Numbered from the stretch's first letter, positions 51,925 through 62,869 are shown. The stretch is 64,000 nt of DNA from Corylus avellana (GCF_901000735.1 NC_081543.1:28914771-28978770); one strand, 5' to 3'. A program made the numbers and translations. Notes: generated by a model not told the origin, from the sequence alone.

Positions 51925-52029
51925 TTGCCAAGAGGTAGCTCAATCGGTAGCTCAATCGGCTGAGACCGCGCTTAATAAAGCAGAGGTCACTAGTTCGAAT
52001 CTCCCTCCCTTTTTTGTAAAAAAAAAAAA
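51925..52029 (+). mobile_element. Short tRNA-derived SINE with target duplication
   Basis: The A-box-like TAGCTCAATCGG and the B-box-like AGTTCGAATCTCC stand at tRNA-like spacing. The element ends in a T run and then an A run. GAAACAGG is directly repeated at 51917-51924 and 52030-52037. The 12-mer GGTAGCTCAATC occurs twice in tandem, doubling the A box. At about 105 bp it is shorter than most SINEs, so it may be a head-only or truncated copy. Confidence 0.75.
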
Positions 52030-52223
52030 GAAACAGGGAGTAATGTGATATGGAAAATCTGATTTGATTATAGGCGGTAACGTAGTTAATTGTACATGTG
52101 ACAAAATAGCTAAAAAGATAGTAATTGAAAAATGTGTTTTTTTTTTTTTAAGTAGGAAAAATATGTATTGGCTTAATATATTATAAGTCCCCGAGTCAAC
52201 CCACCAAAATTAAAATCTCCTTA

Positions 52224-52256
<33 letters not shown>

Positions 52257-52377
52257 CACGAAAATTTACTCCATAGATCAATTGAAATGCTAATAAAATT
52301 CCTACCGTCAAATTTTCTAACCCCCGTTAGTCCCAATCAAAACGTATCGTTTTGCCACGTTAGCATATTAATTTTTT

Positions 52378-54387
52378 AAAATATTGGGATTGTAATCAAA
52401 TCAAGGGGATTTGATTACTATAATTGCATTTAGACATTACCCTATAAACAGAAACCTTTGTATTGTAGACAAATAAAGTTAATGAGCACAATGTAACCAT
52501 TAAGGGTATTCCTAGTGGTGAACGTAGGTGTTTAACACCGAACCACCCGTAAGTTCTTTGTGTTTATTCTCTCTCTTGCTTCCGCTATTATTTCCGCATC
52601 ATCATTCTTTCAATATGGCATCAAAGCCACTTTCTTGTGGCCCTCAACTTCCTTGACGTTTTCCGGCGTTCACTCCAGCGATCTTTCTATTCTAATTGTT
52701 CAACCGCCGCCACGCTCTCCGCTTACACCTTCAGTCTCTTCCACGCCTTCAGTACAACACAATTTGGAAAAGCAATCCCAGAATCAAGCTTGCAAGGCAC
52801 AGATCTGCTGATCTGTAAAAGACTCATCACCATAGTCAACTGCATGCGCCTCCATGCGCCGCTAGAAGCTGCTGTAGTGTTGCCCACGCGCCGCCGCCTT
52901 TTTCCGATAAGCCAGGTTGCCGGACCATTCCATAGATCTGCAGCCGGTCATCCCATATCTGCCAAGAACGCCGCCATATCATCTTTGATGAGCCCCTACG
53001 TGCCGCCCAGAGTTTCGGTAGTTCCGCCACTGCCACTCCGCCTTAGGCCGCCACGATGGTCCGTTAACTTCGATCAGGCTGCCATTAGACAAATCTACTT
53101 CTCACAACTCCAAAACTGGCAAGAACACCTCTGTCCAACGCCGCATGCACCCTCATGTGCCCTCACAAATGCGCGCGTTAGATTCATGCGCTCAGGCGCC
53201 GCCAGCCCTTCTGCGCGTGCACCACACGTGCCAGGGTCTTCAGAATGCCACGTCAGCCCTAGTGCCATGTCATCACATCTACCAAGTCAGCACCACTACC
53301 ACGCAATCTTGCATTGACTGTTGACTTATGTCAAAGTTTGTTGACTTTTATGTTGACTTCCAGAGTTGACCAGGTGTTTTCCACTCAATTTTTCGTCCTG
53401 ATTTCAAATTTATGGTCTGTTTTTGCTTTTGGCATCTCTATATGGCACAAAATGAGATTCTTTTAAAAAAAAAAAGTCCGAGTGACCACATCATGTGCGC
53501 CATGCTCCTGTCAGATTTGGTGCGTCGATTTGATAACCGCTCAAGTGGGCTCAGTTTCTTTTTATTTTTGGCCAAAGTCGGCCCTTTTTATGTTTTGGCC
53601 CTAGTCAACCCAGGCCCATTGTCGACCATTTTGAAGTTTGGCTCATTGTCATCTCTGGCCCGTTGTCGGCCCATTTTGAATTTTGGCTCGTTGTCGGTCC
53701 CTTTTGAAGGTTGGCTCATTGTCAGCCCTGGTCCGTTGTTGGCTTCTTTTGAAGTTTGGTTTATTGTCAGCCCTGGCCCGTTGTCGGCCCCTTTTAAAGT
53801 TTAGCTCATTATCAACCTTGGCCCGTTGTCGGCCCCTTTTGAAGTTTGGCTCATTGTCAACCCTAGCCCGTTGTCGGCCCTTTTGATTCTGCATTCACGA
53901 GCCACCTGTTGCCGTCGTTGGCCGCTTGCCATCCTCTATTTCCTCCGGCAGCCTCCACCATCTACTGCTCGTTCTCGGCTTTTGCCACCGTCGTCATTAT
54001 TGTTTCAGATTTCAAACTCAAGCTTACAAAATATTCCACCTTGAGTTTGAGGGGGGATGTTAGAATATATGAAAAATATATAATATTTTCCATATATTTT
54101 ATAATTAGGTTAATATTGAAATATTTTCTATTTATGAGTTTATTATAATTAAATATTGGGATTGTAATCAAATCAAGGGGATTTGATTACTATAATTGTA
54201 TTTAGGCATTAGCCTATAAATATGGACCTTTGTATTGTAAACAAATAAAGTTAATGAGCATAATGTAGTCCTTAAGGGTATTTCTAGCGGTGAACATAGG
54301 TGTCTAACACCGAGCCACTTGTAAATTCTTTGTGTTCATTCTCTCTCTTGCTTCCGCTATTATTTCCGCATCATCATTCTTTCAACA
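52378..54387 (+). mobile_element. Non-autonomous Ty1-copia-like LTR retrotransposon
   Basis: The 3' LTR is 54058-54387 (TGTTAGAATATATG...TTCTTTCAACA, about 330 bp), preceded by a purine tract (GAGTTTGAGGGGGGA). The 5' LTR is 52378-52615 and lacks its first ~90 bases. Both share TATTGGGATTGTAATCAAAT and TGCTTCCGCTATTATTTCCG. The primer site TGGCATCAAAGCCA follows the 5' LTR and resembles the initiator-Met tRNA site TGGTATCAGAGC. The 1.4-kb interior has no protease, integrase or reverse transcriptase. It has only GC-richer open frames (52637-53317, Pro/Ser-rich) and a 45-bp tandem array. Confidence 0.85.
53571..53893. repeat. 45-bp tandem array inside the LTR retrotransposon
   Basis: About seven units (one shortened to 28) with the core CCCGTTGTCGGCCCCTTTTG and TTTGGCTCATTGTCA. 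Unit starts fall at 53616, 53661, 53689, 53734, 53779, 53824 and 53869. Because 45 is a multiple of three, several frames on both strands stay open and yield 15-residue peptide repeats. These are not taken as genes. Confidence 0.85.
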
Positions 54388-54633
54388 TTTGCCATTAATG
54401 TTGTATACTTGTGAGCTTCTTCCTCTGATATACAGACTAGTGACTGCTGAAGTGGCTTATTGCAGGAACTACAATCATTTTCCTAAAATTGGTCTTTTTT
54501 TTTTGTGTTTGGGTTAGGTTGTATATTGACAGGGATTCAGCATACCTGTTTTTAACCAGAAGCATCGAGAAGTCAAGAGAATTACTTAGCATCTTGAAAG
54601 TTTTTGATTCATAGGGGTGGCCCCCCAAACCAC
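54388..54633. other. Unassigned captured sequence
   Basis: Lies between the LTR retrotransposon and the TCP fragment. A 63-codon open frame on the minus strand (54628-54437, contains NRYAESLSIYNLTQTQKKK) has no family I recognise. It may be another captured piece or LTR target sequence. Confidence 0.3.
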
Positions 54634-55047
54634 CTAGTATAGGCCAAGATCTTGGGTGTGGTTGGAGGTTCTTGAAATTATGTCAGGTGGGTAGCTATGG
54701 AAATTGAGAGAGGAGGTTGCAGAGGTTGTGGGGAATAAACATTTCACGGTATCTGTGATGGCTTCAAAATCTAAAGCTGGTGAAATGAAGTTTGAATTCT
54801 CATCTGGGTTCTCAGCTAATTGCCTGTGGAGCTGAAAGTTGTAGCCGGAAGACTCTGACTGCTCTGCTATTGCCATGTCTGCCGAGCCTCCATTTGGGTC
54901 TTCTTGTTCTGCTGCTGCAGCGCTAGAATTACCCATTGGATGCCATGGCGGTAGCTCAGCTAGCTTGTCAATGGCCGACTTGGCCTTCTTGATGAGCCAG
55001 TCCACGGCTTTGCTAGGCCGTTGACACCACCCTCGACGGCAACCCAC
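54634..55047 (-). pseudogene. Captured fragment of a CIN-type TCP transcription-factor gene (TCP4-like)
   Basis: The minus strand encodes RPSKAVDWLIKKAKSAIDKL then AELPPWHP, the second helix and end of the class II (CIN) TCP domain. After a variable linker come ISPALDFEAITDTVKCLFP and YPPDIISRTSNHTQDLG, conserved in TCP4/TCP2-type proteins. The basic region and first helix are missing, no proper ATG precedes the fragment, and it stops (LGLY) before the usual C terminus. It abuts the right inverted end of the Pack-MULE-like element, so transduplication is the likely origin. The frame has no internal stop, so capture may be fairly recent. Confidence 0.8.
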
Positions 55048-56351
55048 CGTCGACGCGCTCTCTCTGATTTTTTTTTTTTTTTTTTTTTTTTAAAGATTAA
55101 TAAAAAATTAATATGCTAATGTGACAAAACCGTATGTTTTGATTGGAATTAACAGCGATTATAAAATTTTGACGGTAGAAATTTTATTGACATTTCGATT
55201 AACAAGTAAATTTTAAAAAAAAATTAAAAAGTTAAGGAGATTTTAATTTTGGTAGGTTAACTCAGAGACTTATAATATATTTACTATATGTATTTGATAA
55301 AACGGTAAACCACATGGACCAAAATGATATTTACTTTTTTTTTTTTTTTTTTTTAAAATTATATTTAAAAAAAGGCATGATATAGGGGATACATAAACTG
55401 GCATTTGAATGGGTAGATAATTGGCATTAAAATCAGCATTATCTTAAAGGAACTTCTACATTTGAGATAAGGGAAAATACAATAATATACACAAAAAAGA
55501 GGAGAAAAAAAAAAACAAGAAAAAAAAAACAGAAAAAACAAAAAGTATTCTTCCTTCTCATACATAACAAGTACCCTCTTAAAATATTTAGCAGCTCATG
55601 TCTACATACAAAAACCTGTTGAAGTGAAAAGAAAGATGTACACTTTTATCTCACCCTGCTCATGCGGCCAATCAATTTTTTTTTAAAAAAAGGATTGATT
55701 AGCACTGCTACATCACAGGATGAAAATAATAATGTAATTTTTAACATTATTTTTAATATATTTCTCAAAGTATTTTGTAGGTAAAAGACAATGTACAAAA
55801 TACTCAGGTTGTCAGAAACTAGAGACGTTCCATCACTCCATATCTTAGGAGCACTGTTAGGTCTTGCAAATTCTTTTCCCTTGGATCAAGCAGACCCACA
55901 TGAGAGCTGTCTTTTTTATTTTTATTTTTCTTTTTTATTTTACTTGAGAGCAGTCAATAAGCAAAACTGTCTGCAATAGTTAACGGATCGTAGTTCTTCC
56001 AAAAGGTTCAACAATCTCTGTGGCCCTGCTCTGCATTAACAATTATATTCATATATGATCAGTTGCTTTTATCTTTACTGAGAAGTGAGAACAGAGAGTT
56101 AAAGGTACAAAAAAGTGCAGCTAAAAAGCATGGAACAACTAGATTGATCTAGTTTCTCTATGTATATATATATCTTATAGACAAGAGGGGATATCTAGTG
56201 GAATTGAGAATCAGTTCATGTCATGAGTTATATATCTATATATATCAACTGCAGTCAAACCAAGTGGAGGAAGACAAAACTTGAGACATATATAACAGCA
56301 TCAAAACTACGAAGTACCAAAAAGTCTGGATTCATCTAATGAATCATTTAC

Positions 56352-59300
56352 CTGTGATATAGAGGGAGGGAACACATTCCAAAACCTAAGTATTTCGTTT
56401 GCAGCTCCCGTGACAATTGTCTGAAACAACAATGATTACTACAGTTAAGAAAAGAACAAGCATAAACATATGGGGAGTTGACTTATATAGCTGGCTTTTT
56501 TATTATATGAAAGGATTAGTATCATTAGAAGGAACGAAGGAGAAACTACCTGTCCATCAGGTGATATGGCAAGATAGAGAACTTCATCTGTATGGCCTTT
56601 AAGCGTTGCCAACTACATTAGGAGACAAAAATCGATTTTTTTTTTCTTTAAAAAAAAAAAAAAAAAACTGATAAAATATACTTGCATCACAACACATGAA
56701 CTTTGTACCTTTGACATGGCAGGATATCTCCAAACTATTATCTCGTTTTGAAGGTATCCATGGGTGCTGACAAGTTCATTGACATTCTTGGACCACACAA
56801 GATTGCATACCTAACATATGTGCAGAGGAGATCAGTATATCTCAAAAAAACAGATAGAGAGTGAAGGGGTGGAGGGGAGAATCCTTCCAAAGGGAAAATG
56901 AATCTTTCAATCTACTACAACTATCAAGCAGAAAATAGTTTGAATGGATCAACTCCCACAGCACAAACTAGTTTGCCTTTATCATCTATTAGAGGCATCA
57001 TTTGATATTATCAAAAGAAACTTAGACATACATACATTAACTGCTAGCAAATGCAGAAAAGGAGATCGCTATTGTGTAGATTAATATCCTTGAAAGCAGT
57101 AAAATGGTTTCATGGTACCACTTAGTTTCAGCATCATGTGAAAGAATTTATATATATATATATTTCACAAACATCTAAAGATTAGTAAAAATTACACCCC
57201 TTCTCTGAGAGACCAAGAGATCAGAGAAACAGAAAAAGAAGAACCTCATCTTTCTATTCTTTATGCTTGGGACAAGAAGTGAAAAGACAACTAAAAGAAA
57301 AGATTCACCTATTCCATGTGTATACCAGATCCAATTAAAAAGGAAGTCAATATGGCAGAAACAAAAAATGAGAAGCAGATTACCGAACTTCCAGTATCAA
57401 TGCAGCTCAAGCTCGAGTGTGAGTTTGTGGTTGTACTCCAGAAACGAATACATTCGTCTGCAGTTCCTCCCCCAGATGCAAGAAGTCCATGAACATGGGG
57501 AGACCATGCAATAGCTTTTACTGCCGCGGTATGCTCAGAGGACCTAAGCATTGGATGAGTTGAATTTTGATTCCAAACAAAAAGCTACACGCATGTGAGA
57601 TGAACTGTCAGTCAATAATGCAGAAAGAATGAACAAAATACCTGTGAAATGCAAACAATCAGACCAAAAAAAAAAAAAGAAAGAAAGAAATGTCATCACA
57701 TACTCTATTATCATTGCCGCCAGATGCTAATTGACGATTATCATAAGACCACTTCAGTCCACAAACCTAAAACACAATCAATTGACCTTCAAGCTCGGAA
57801 AATTCCATGAACCGAGACAAAAGAATATTAAATAGAGATAAAAAAAAGTCCATGAACCGAAGACGATGATTAAAATGGAAAAAGCAACAGATATCTATTT
57901 AGCAATTTTAGCATTCATGAACACTAAAGATGGTGTAAAGATGCCGAGTAGAAAAAAGAAAAAAAAAAAAAAGAAAAAAAAAGGACAATGGAAAATACAA
58001 ATCTTGATTCACCAGAAGTCAAATTAAGCTGAACAAGATGTTAAAGAATCTGACCTCTGAGTTGTGTCCACAGAGTTCACTAACATAATCGTGTTGAGCA
58101 CGAATATCTCGTTGGAAAATACTCTTGTCCCGGCTACCAGAAGACAAAAGAGTTGAACTCCAGGCTAAGGCCCCAACACGTAACCGATGACCCTTCATAG
58201 TTCTTACCTTCTTACAGCAAGATGCATCCCAAATCTACATAGAAGGTTTTTGAACACATCAGCTAAATATGGCAGGTAGCACATTTTATGCCAAACATTT
58301 AAGAATAACACAAGAAGATAGGAAGAATTTAAATTGAACAGTGATGGTGAGAACAAATCACACTTTATGAAACAGAAAAACAAATCAAGAAGAAGATGAC
58401 TGCTTTAGTTTCTTCACTTTCCAGAATCACAGAAGAAGAGCAGGCCTAAGAAGCCGCTAATTAAGGGCTGGTTGCTGCTCATGATGGCAATGCTGTACCA
58501 ATGAATCAACTTAAAGGAGATCACTCAAGGCTCCCACTTACTCTTGCAAGTTCTAATTAATGTAGCTTTTCATCAATGATCTAAGTGAATCCTAAATAAT
58601 CAACAATTGCATCTGCAATTTTTGAAGGATTTCAAGTTCACTAATTAAAAAACCTTCAATTATAAGAATTGATGATTACATTCTTCATCATAGTTTCATG
58701 ATAAATCCTACTTTAGTCTATCTTCCCAGTTGAAAAAAGTATTACCCCTTGTTTAGTTAAATAAGAAACATATCCCAAAATTGAAAACAATAAGTTCTTA
58801 TTATGTACACTGCCTCTAACCTGCACTTTTCCATTGTTAGTTCCAACAGCAAGACGTGTACCGTGCCGAGACCACCCTACCGAACAGACAGTGTCATGAA
58901 TTCCCAAGTCACATAACTTGGTTACCTGCGTGTAGCATGCCAAGAAGCATCAAACAATGCCATAAATAGGAACACAATCATGAAATGGTGCAATAAAAAA
59001 CAGAAGGGTAAATTACAGTGTCATGAATTCCCAAGTCACATAACTTGGTTACCTGCGTGTAGCATGCCAAGAAGCATCAAACAATGCCATAAATAGGAAC
59101 ACAATCATGAAATGGTGCAATAAAAAACAGAAGGGTAAATTACAGTGTCATGAATTCCCAAGTCACATAACTTGGTTACCTGCGTGTAGCATGCCAAGAA
59201 GCATCAAACAATGCCATAAATAGGAACACAATCATGAAATGGTGCAATAAAAAACAGAAGGGTAAATTATGTTTTAACCTCCTAAAACAACTACCCCAAT

Positions 59301-60437
59301 TGCACTTTATACCTCAAAAATACTGACTCACAACAATTCGAACTTATAAAGTACCAAAATATTTTAAGTTACTATGTCAAATTTGACAGTTAGTTTGGAT
59401 GGAAAATGTCAAATGTGACTAGCACATGCGTTTGAACCATTTTTGCACTTGTTTTGCATGAAAATGCCCCATTTTGGTAACTCCGGTTAACAAAAAAAAC
59501 CTCGCACAAAGGAGTGGCCACATAAACACCCCATATGTGCTGTGTTTTTAGGGGTGGCTGCATACAACCCTAGTATAAGATAGAGCCATAGAGGGGTCAC
59601 CCTAATCTAACCTAGGCTAGGCTGTGTGGCCTCTCTCTTATGTTAAGGGGGGCTGCGCAACCGTCCTGTAAATTTTTTCTTTTTTAAGAGGTAAATACAC
59701 TTATGGTGGAGTACTAGTTTGGGAGAATGTGTACTCATATATATATATATATATATAGAAAAAAGAAAAAAAGAAAAACTCACCCCGTCACTATTTGCAT
59801 TCCACAAGTAGACACAATTTCCCAAACCAACCGCCAACACGTTATGCTTGGACCAATCCACTAGATTGAGATGAAAATCGTCTTGCAATCCCGGCGCATC
59901 CAAAATCTACCAAAATCACCAATATTATCTACGTAAGTCCCACAAATCCCATACCAATTAAACACACATAACCAAATTAAATCAACGATATACCTTATAA
60001 GGAGACTTTGGAATCTTCCGGGAAGCGTTTAGCGGGAAATGATTAACCTCGGCATCGTCATCGTAAGACTCCGGTAGAGAAACGGAGTGCAAGGGCCGGC
60101 GAGTCACGGTCTGATACCGGAAGATATTGCGGTTTGGTGGGTTCATCGAATCGCTTCCGTTCTCGGGCGTGGCCGGTGGGAAAAGCGCACGGCGAAGTCG
60201 CCTGGAATAGACGCTGTCCTCGGGACGCTCTGGACTGAGGTGGAAGAGAGCGAAGTTCGAACCCGTCCTGGACGGGATGAACCTGTCGGATAAGATCCTT
60301 GACGGCGCTCGGCCGTGGTTCGGGTTGACAAGGCGCTCGGTGTTGCGCAAACGGGCCAGCTCCTCGTCGGACCTCGTCGGAGTAAGATTCAGCTCCGACG
60401 ACTCGCTGGGTAATCTCTGAACCGTGGGATGGTCCAT
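56352..60437 (-). CDS. FZR2: FIZZY-RELATED/CCS52A paralogue, copy B (divergent)
   Basis: Tandem paralogue of the gene at 45422-49416, same strand, about 11 kb away. Exons: 60437-59994, 59906-59784, 58925-58821, 58234-58055, 57766-57704, 57584-57384, 56810-56709, 56612-56550 and 56420-56352. They give 450 residues, phase 0 throughout, with no stops. The C-box DRFIPSR is kept (51-57). The Cdh1-specific region is changed ([11 protein letters not shown] in place of [12 protein letters not shown], with eight residues lost nearby). The last blade reads [11 protein letters not shown] instead of the near-invariant [11 protein letters not shown], and GHTYRV is GHTDEV. As in copy A, no Ile-Arg-tail exon was found; an unspliced read past exon 9 ends after about 11 codons. 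Exon 3 lies beside a 127-bp triplication. It is either a diverging active gene or one recently losing function. Confidence 0.82.
58889..59269. repeat. Perfect 127-bp tandem triplication over an FZR copy B splice site
   Basis: Three apparently identical units start at 58889, 59016 and 59143. Each holds the first 37 bases of exon 3, its acceptor (CAG|GTAACC) and 90 bases of upstream intron. Unit junctions create ACT|GTAATT, a donor-like site, so units 2 and 3 each contain a potential in-frame 36-nt exon (59052-59017 and 59179-59144). Confidence 0.93.
59270..59640. other. Insertion-like segment in intron 2 of FZR copy B
   Basis: Absent from copy A's matching intron. It contains TTAACCTCCTAAAACAACTA and CAGTTAGTTTGGATGGAAAA; the latter resembles the middle of the segment at 17015-17035 (GTTAGTTTGGATGAAAAATG). 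It may be a degenerate MULE end. No coding frame. Confidence 0.35.
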
Positions 60438-60569
60438 TGAGAAACCCAATAAGAGAAAACACAAACCCTTTTCAGATTTGAGGAACTGAATCTCCGAGAA
60501 AACGAATTTTTTGACCGTTGGATCGATGTATGAGGATTTGGTTCTTCAGAAGTCATTCGGAGAATTGAG

Positions 60570-60790
60570 GTTTCCTTTGCGGCGAGAAAGCATTGTCACG
60601 TTGTTGAGATGAGCCTGTCTTTTTCCGATCAAGCTCATCTTTCCAAATCCTGAGGTTGTCGTCTCTGTGAAGAAACAGGTGAAATCTGCACTGAAGCCAG
60701 AGAACCCACTAGAGAATGTGTTCAAACGGGAGACTAGTCCACTGCTCTGTTTTCTGCTGCTGAAGAAGCATTATGGTTCCCGTCCTGACA
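60570..60790. other. Extra ~215 bp in the FZR copy B upstream region
   Basis: The copies share GTATGAGGATTTGGTTCTTC and then CCTGACAGGCTGC, but copy B has about 215 additional bases between these two landmarks. On the plus strand this piece reads open through PEVVVSVKKQVKSALKPEN, of unknown origin. It moves the E2F-like site of copy B farther from the start codon. Confidence 0.5.
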
Positions 60791-60803
60791 GGCTGCGGTT
60801 ACC

Positions 60804-60815
60804 TTTGCCGGGAAT
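60804..60815. promoter_or_regulatory. E2F-like site upstream of FZR copy B
   Basis: TTTGCCGGGAAT is the counterpart of TTTCCCGGGAAA in copy A. It keeps an E2F-type core on the plus strand (TTTGCCGG) but has lost perfect symmetry. It lies about 370 bases upstream of the ATG, further than in copy A because of the extra segment. Confidence 0.4.
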
Positions 60816-60964
60816 CTAAGACTAAGAGTTCGTGTGATTCCATCGGGTGCGATGATGATTCGGAATCTGCCTATTCTTTGCTCGGTCTGTCGACTCTGTC
60901 CATGTACTTGTTTAGCACCCGAAATTTGAGTTGGTCGAGGCACAGGGATAAACTTATATAAATT

Positions 60965-61473
60965 AATTCTAATTTATTTAATTGTATTAAATCTCAAAAT
61001 TCTAATATGTTATTTTATTTTTTTGTTTTTATACGTCCACACAAGAGAGGGAGAAATGAAGATTTATATAGTGAATTTTACTTCATGAAGTATAATTTAT
61101 AGTCTATTGAGCTACTCCTTTAATTTTGAGTTGAGTGGTTAGGTCGTGTAAAAAGTTATTATTTTTAAATGTCGCTTGTCGAATTTTGGTCACATATGTT
61201 AACTAAAATCTAACCAATTTAATTTAACGGGAATTATCAAACACTACTAAACATGAATCACTTGTCTTCTTACTACATGCAACGCTAAGAACTCATTAAA
61301 CCACATTCCTCCTTCCTCGGATCAGTCATTATTGACTAGAGGATCTATTTTTAGTTTTCCTAATTTTCTATTCATTTAATCAGTTGGTCACTAGTTCGAT
61401 ATCAAAATATTTCACAGATTTTGTTATAAGCTCAAAGTGGTTTAAAGAAGTTGATAGTGGAAACTAATAAGAA

Positions 61474-61510
<37 letters not shown>

Positions 61511-62860
61511 GTGTGCCTTTGATTCGGTCAAGCTTTGGCAAGAGAAAAGAAAAGAAAAGAAAAGAAAAAAGGTGGGACTTGGGTGTGGGTGGGTCACATG
61601 CTGGTGCCCTACTGCATGTGGGTCAAGACGCGTAGCTTTGCATTAAGAAATTAATCGTCGAACGCGTTTAGTGGAAGAAAAGAAGAAAAAAAAAGTACAT
61701 TATTTCTCGAGAGGAGGAGCACTAGCGGAGCAAAACAAATGAATTTTAAAAATTTTTTAAATTGATGCGGCAATTGTGAGTGGCAAATAACTCTTACCAC
61801 ATCAGTTTAAAAATTTTTCTGAGTTCATTTGTTTAATTCGTTACCACTTTTTCATTAGAAATTGCAACACGTGTAAAATGTAAATACTTGGAAACATTGG
61901 ACTTCTCTTTATTACCTGATATGTTTTGCACATTTCAACAATAATTTTATTATTTATACTATTTTTTATCAATAAAATAATAATTTATATGTTCCAGCAT
62001 ACAATATACTAACGAATATGATTTGTATTATATTGGACAATATTTTTAACTGAATTAATGTACGTGTTTTTATAAGTCCCATTCTCTTTTTAAGCTATAC
62101 ATAATAACGACATTGTTTAAATCTTTAAACCCTTTAAAGGCATTTAAAAAATATTTCAATAATTGAATTTGAGCTTTTATGAGTTCTCGTGTTTTTGTTC
62201 ATGATATGGATAAGTCAAATCATTGAAAGTTGACTCCAATTAGTTGGGAAAAAAAACAAATAAAATTGAATTTAGTACGACAACATGCATTATGGTTTTG
62301 TTGTCGGTCATGGTACGTATATGCATGAGTTTCGCTAGCTTCGAGTGAAAAAAAAAATTATTGAAATTTCTTTTGTCAAAAAAAAAAAAAAAAAAGTAGA
62401 GATTGTCTTTATTAAAAAAATGCTAAACTTACAAAATATTTTATAAAAAAAAAAAAAAATTCTCACAAAATGATGTGACGCATTTCTAAAAAGATAATTA
62501 TATTGTTTATATATTTGAGGTGATAATTTCAACAAATTATTAGATCAATTTTTGTTAAAAAAAAAAATAAAAAATTGAGAATTAATTAAAAGTGACACGT
62601 CATTATGAAATAATTATGAGGCAAAATGTGCACAGAAATTGCTGCATGTGTCTCCAAGTGCAGATTAATCATCATCAGCGTCTTTCCATTTTGCCATCGA
62701 CAGTGGTCAGTGGTGGCAAACTGGCAGTTGTGGTCCCCAGCCACTGGCATGTTGCCGCTGTGTCCCACCTCCGTCCCTACCTCTTTCGATTAGCGGTACA
62801 CATGAATTAGAAAAGACAAGAAAAAAAAAAAAAAAAAAAAAAAAAGATAGGAGAGAATTA
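60965..62860. other. Intergenic, no supported gene
   Basis: AT-rich spacer with a TA microsatellite (about 61475-61505), an AAAAG run (about 61545-61570) and several poly-A/T tracts. No exon-like frame was recognised. Confidence 0.5.
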
Positions 62861-62869
62861 ATTAATTAA

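Larger units (their letters stand above)
52170..55285. mobile_element. Pack-MULE-like composite (3.1 kb)
   Basis: Left inverted end 52170-52377 and right inverted end about 55075-55285 pair over about 200 bases (AATATATTATAAGTC, CCAAAATTAAAATCTCCTTA, TTTGCCACGTTAGCATATTA against its complement). ATATGTATT is repeated directly at 52161-52169 and 55286-55294, a 9-bp Mutator-type duplication. Between the ends lie an LTR retrotransposon whose 5' LTR is cut off exactly at the inner edge of the left end (52378-54387), 250 bases of unassigned sequence, and an antisense fragment of a TCP transcription-factor gene reaching the right end. No transposase is visible. Confidence 0.75.

Noticed and set aside
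51929..51995. tRNA-like sequence (A and B box)
   Set aside because: No complete acceptor stem or cloverleaf can be drawn, the A box is doubled, and target duplications plus an A tail indicate a SINE rather than a tRNA gene.
52637..53317. 226-codon open frame inside the LTR element
   Set aside because: It is Pro/Ser/His-rich, starts after the primer site and contains no gag, zinc knuckle or pol motifs. It is treated as the interior of a non-autonomous retrotransposon, not a host gene.
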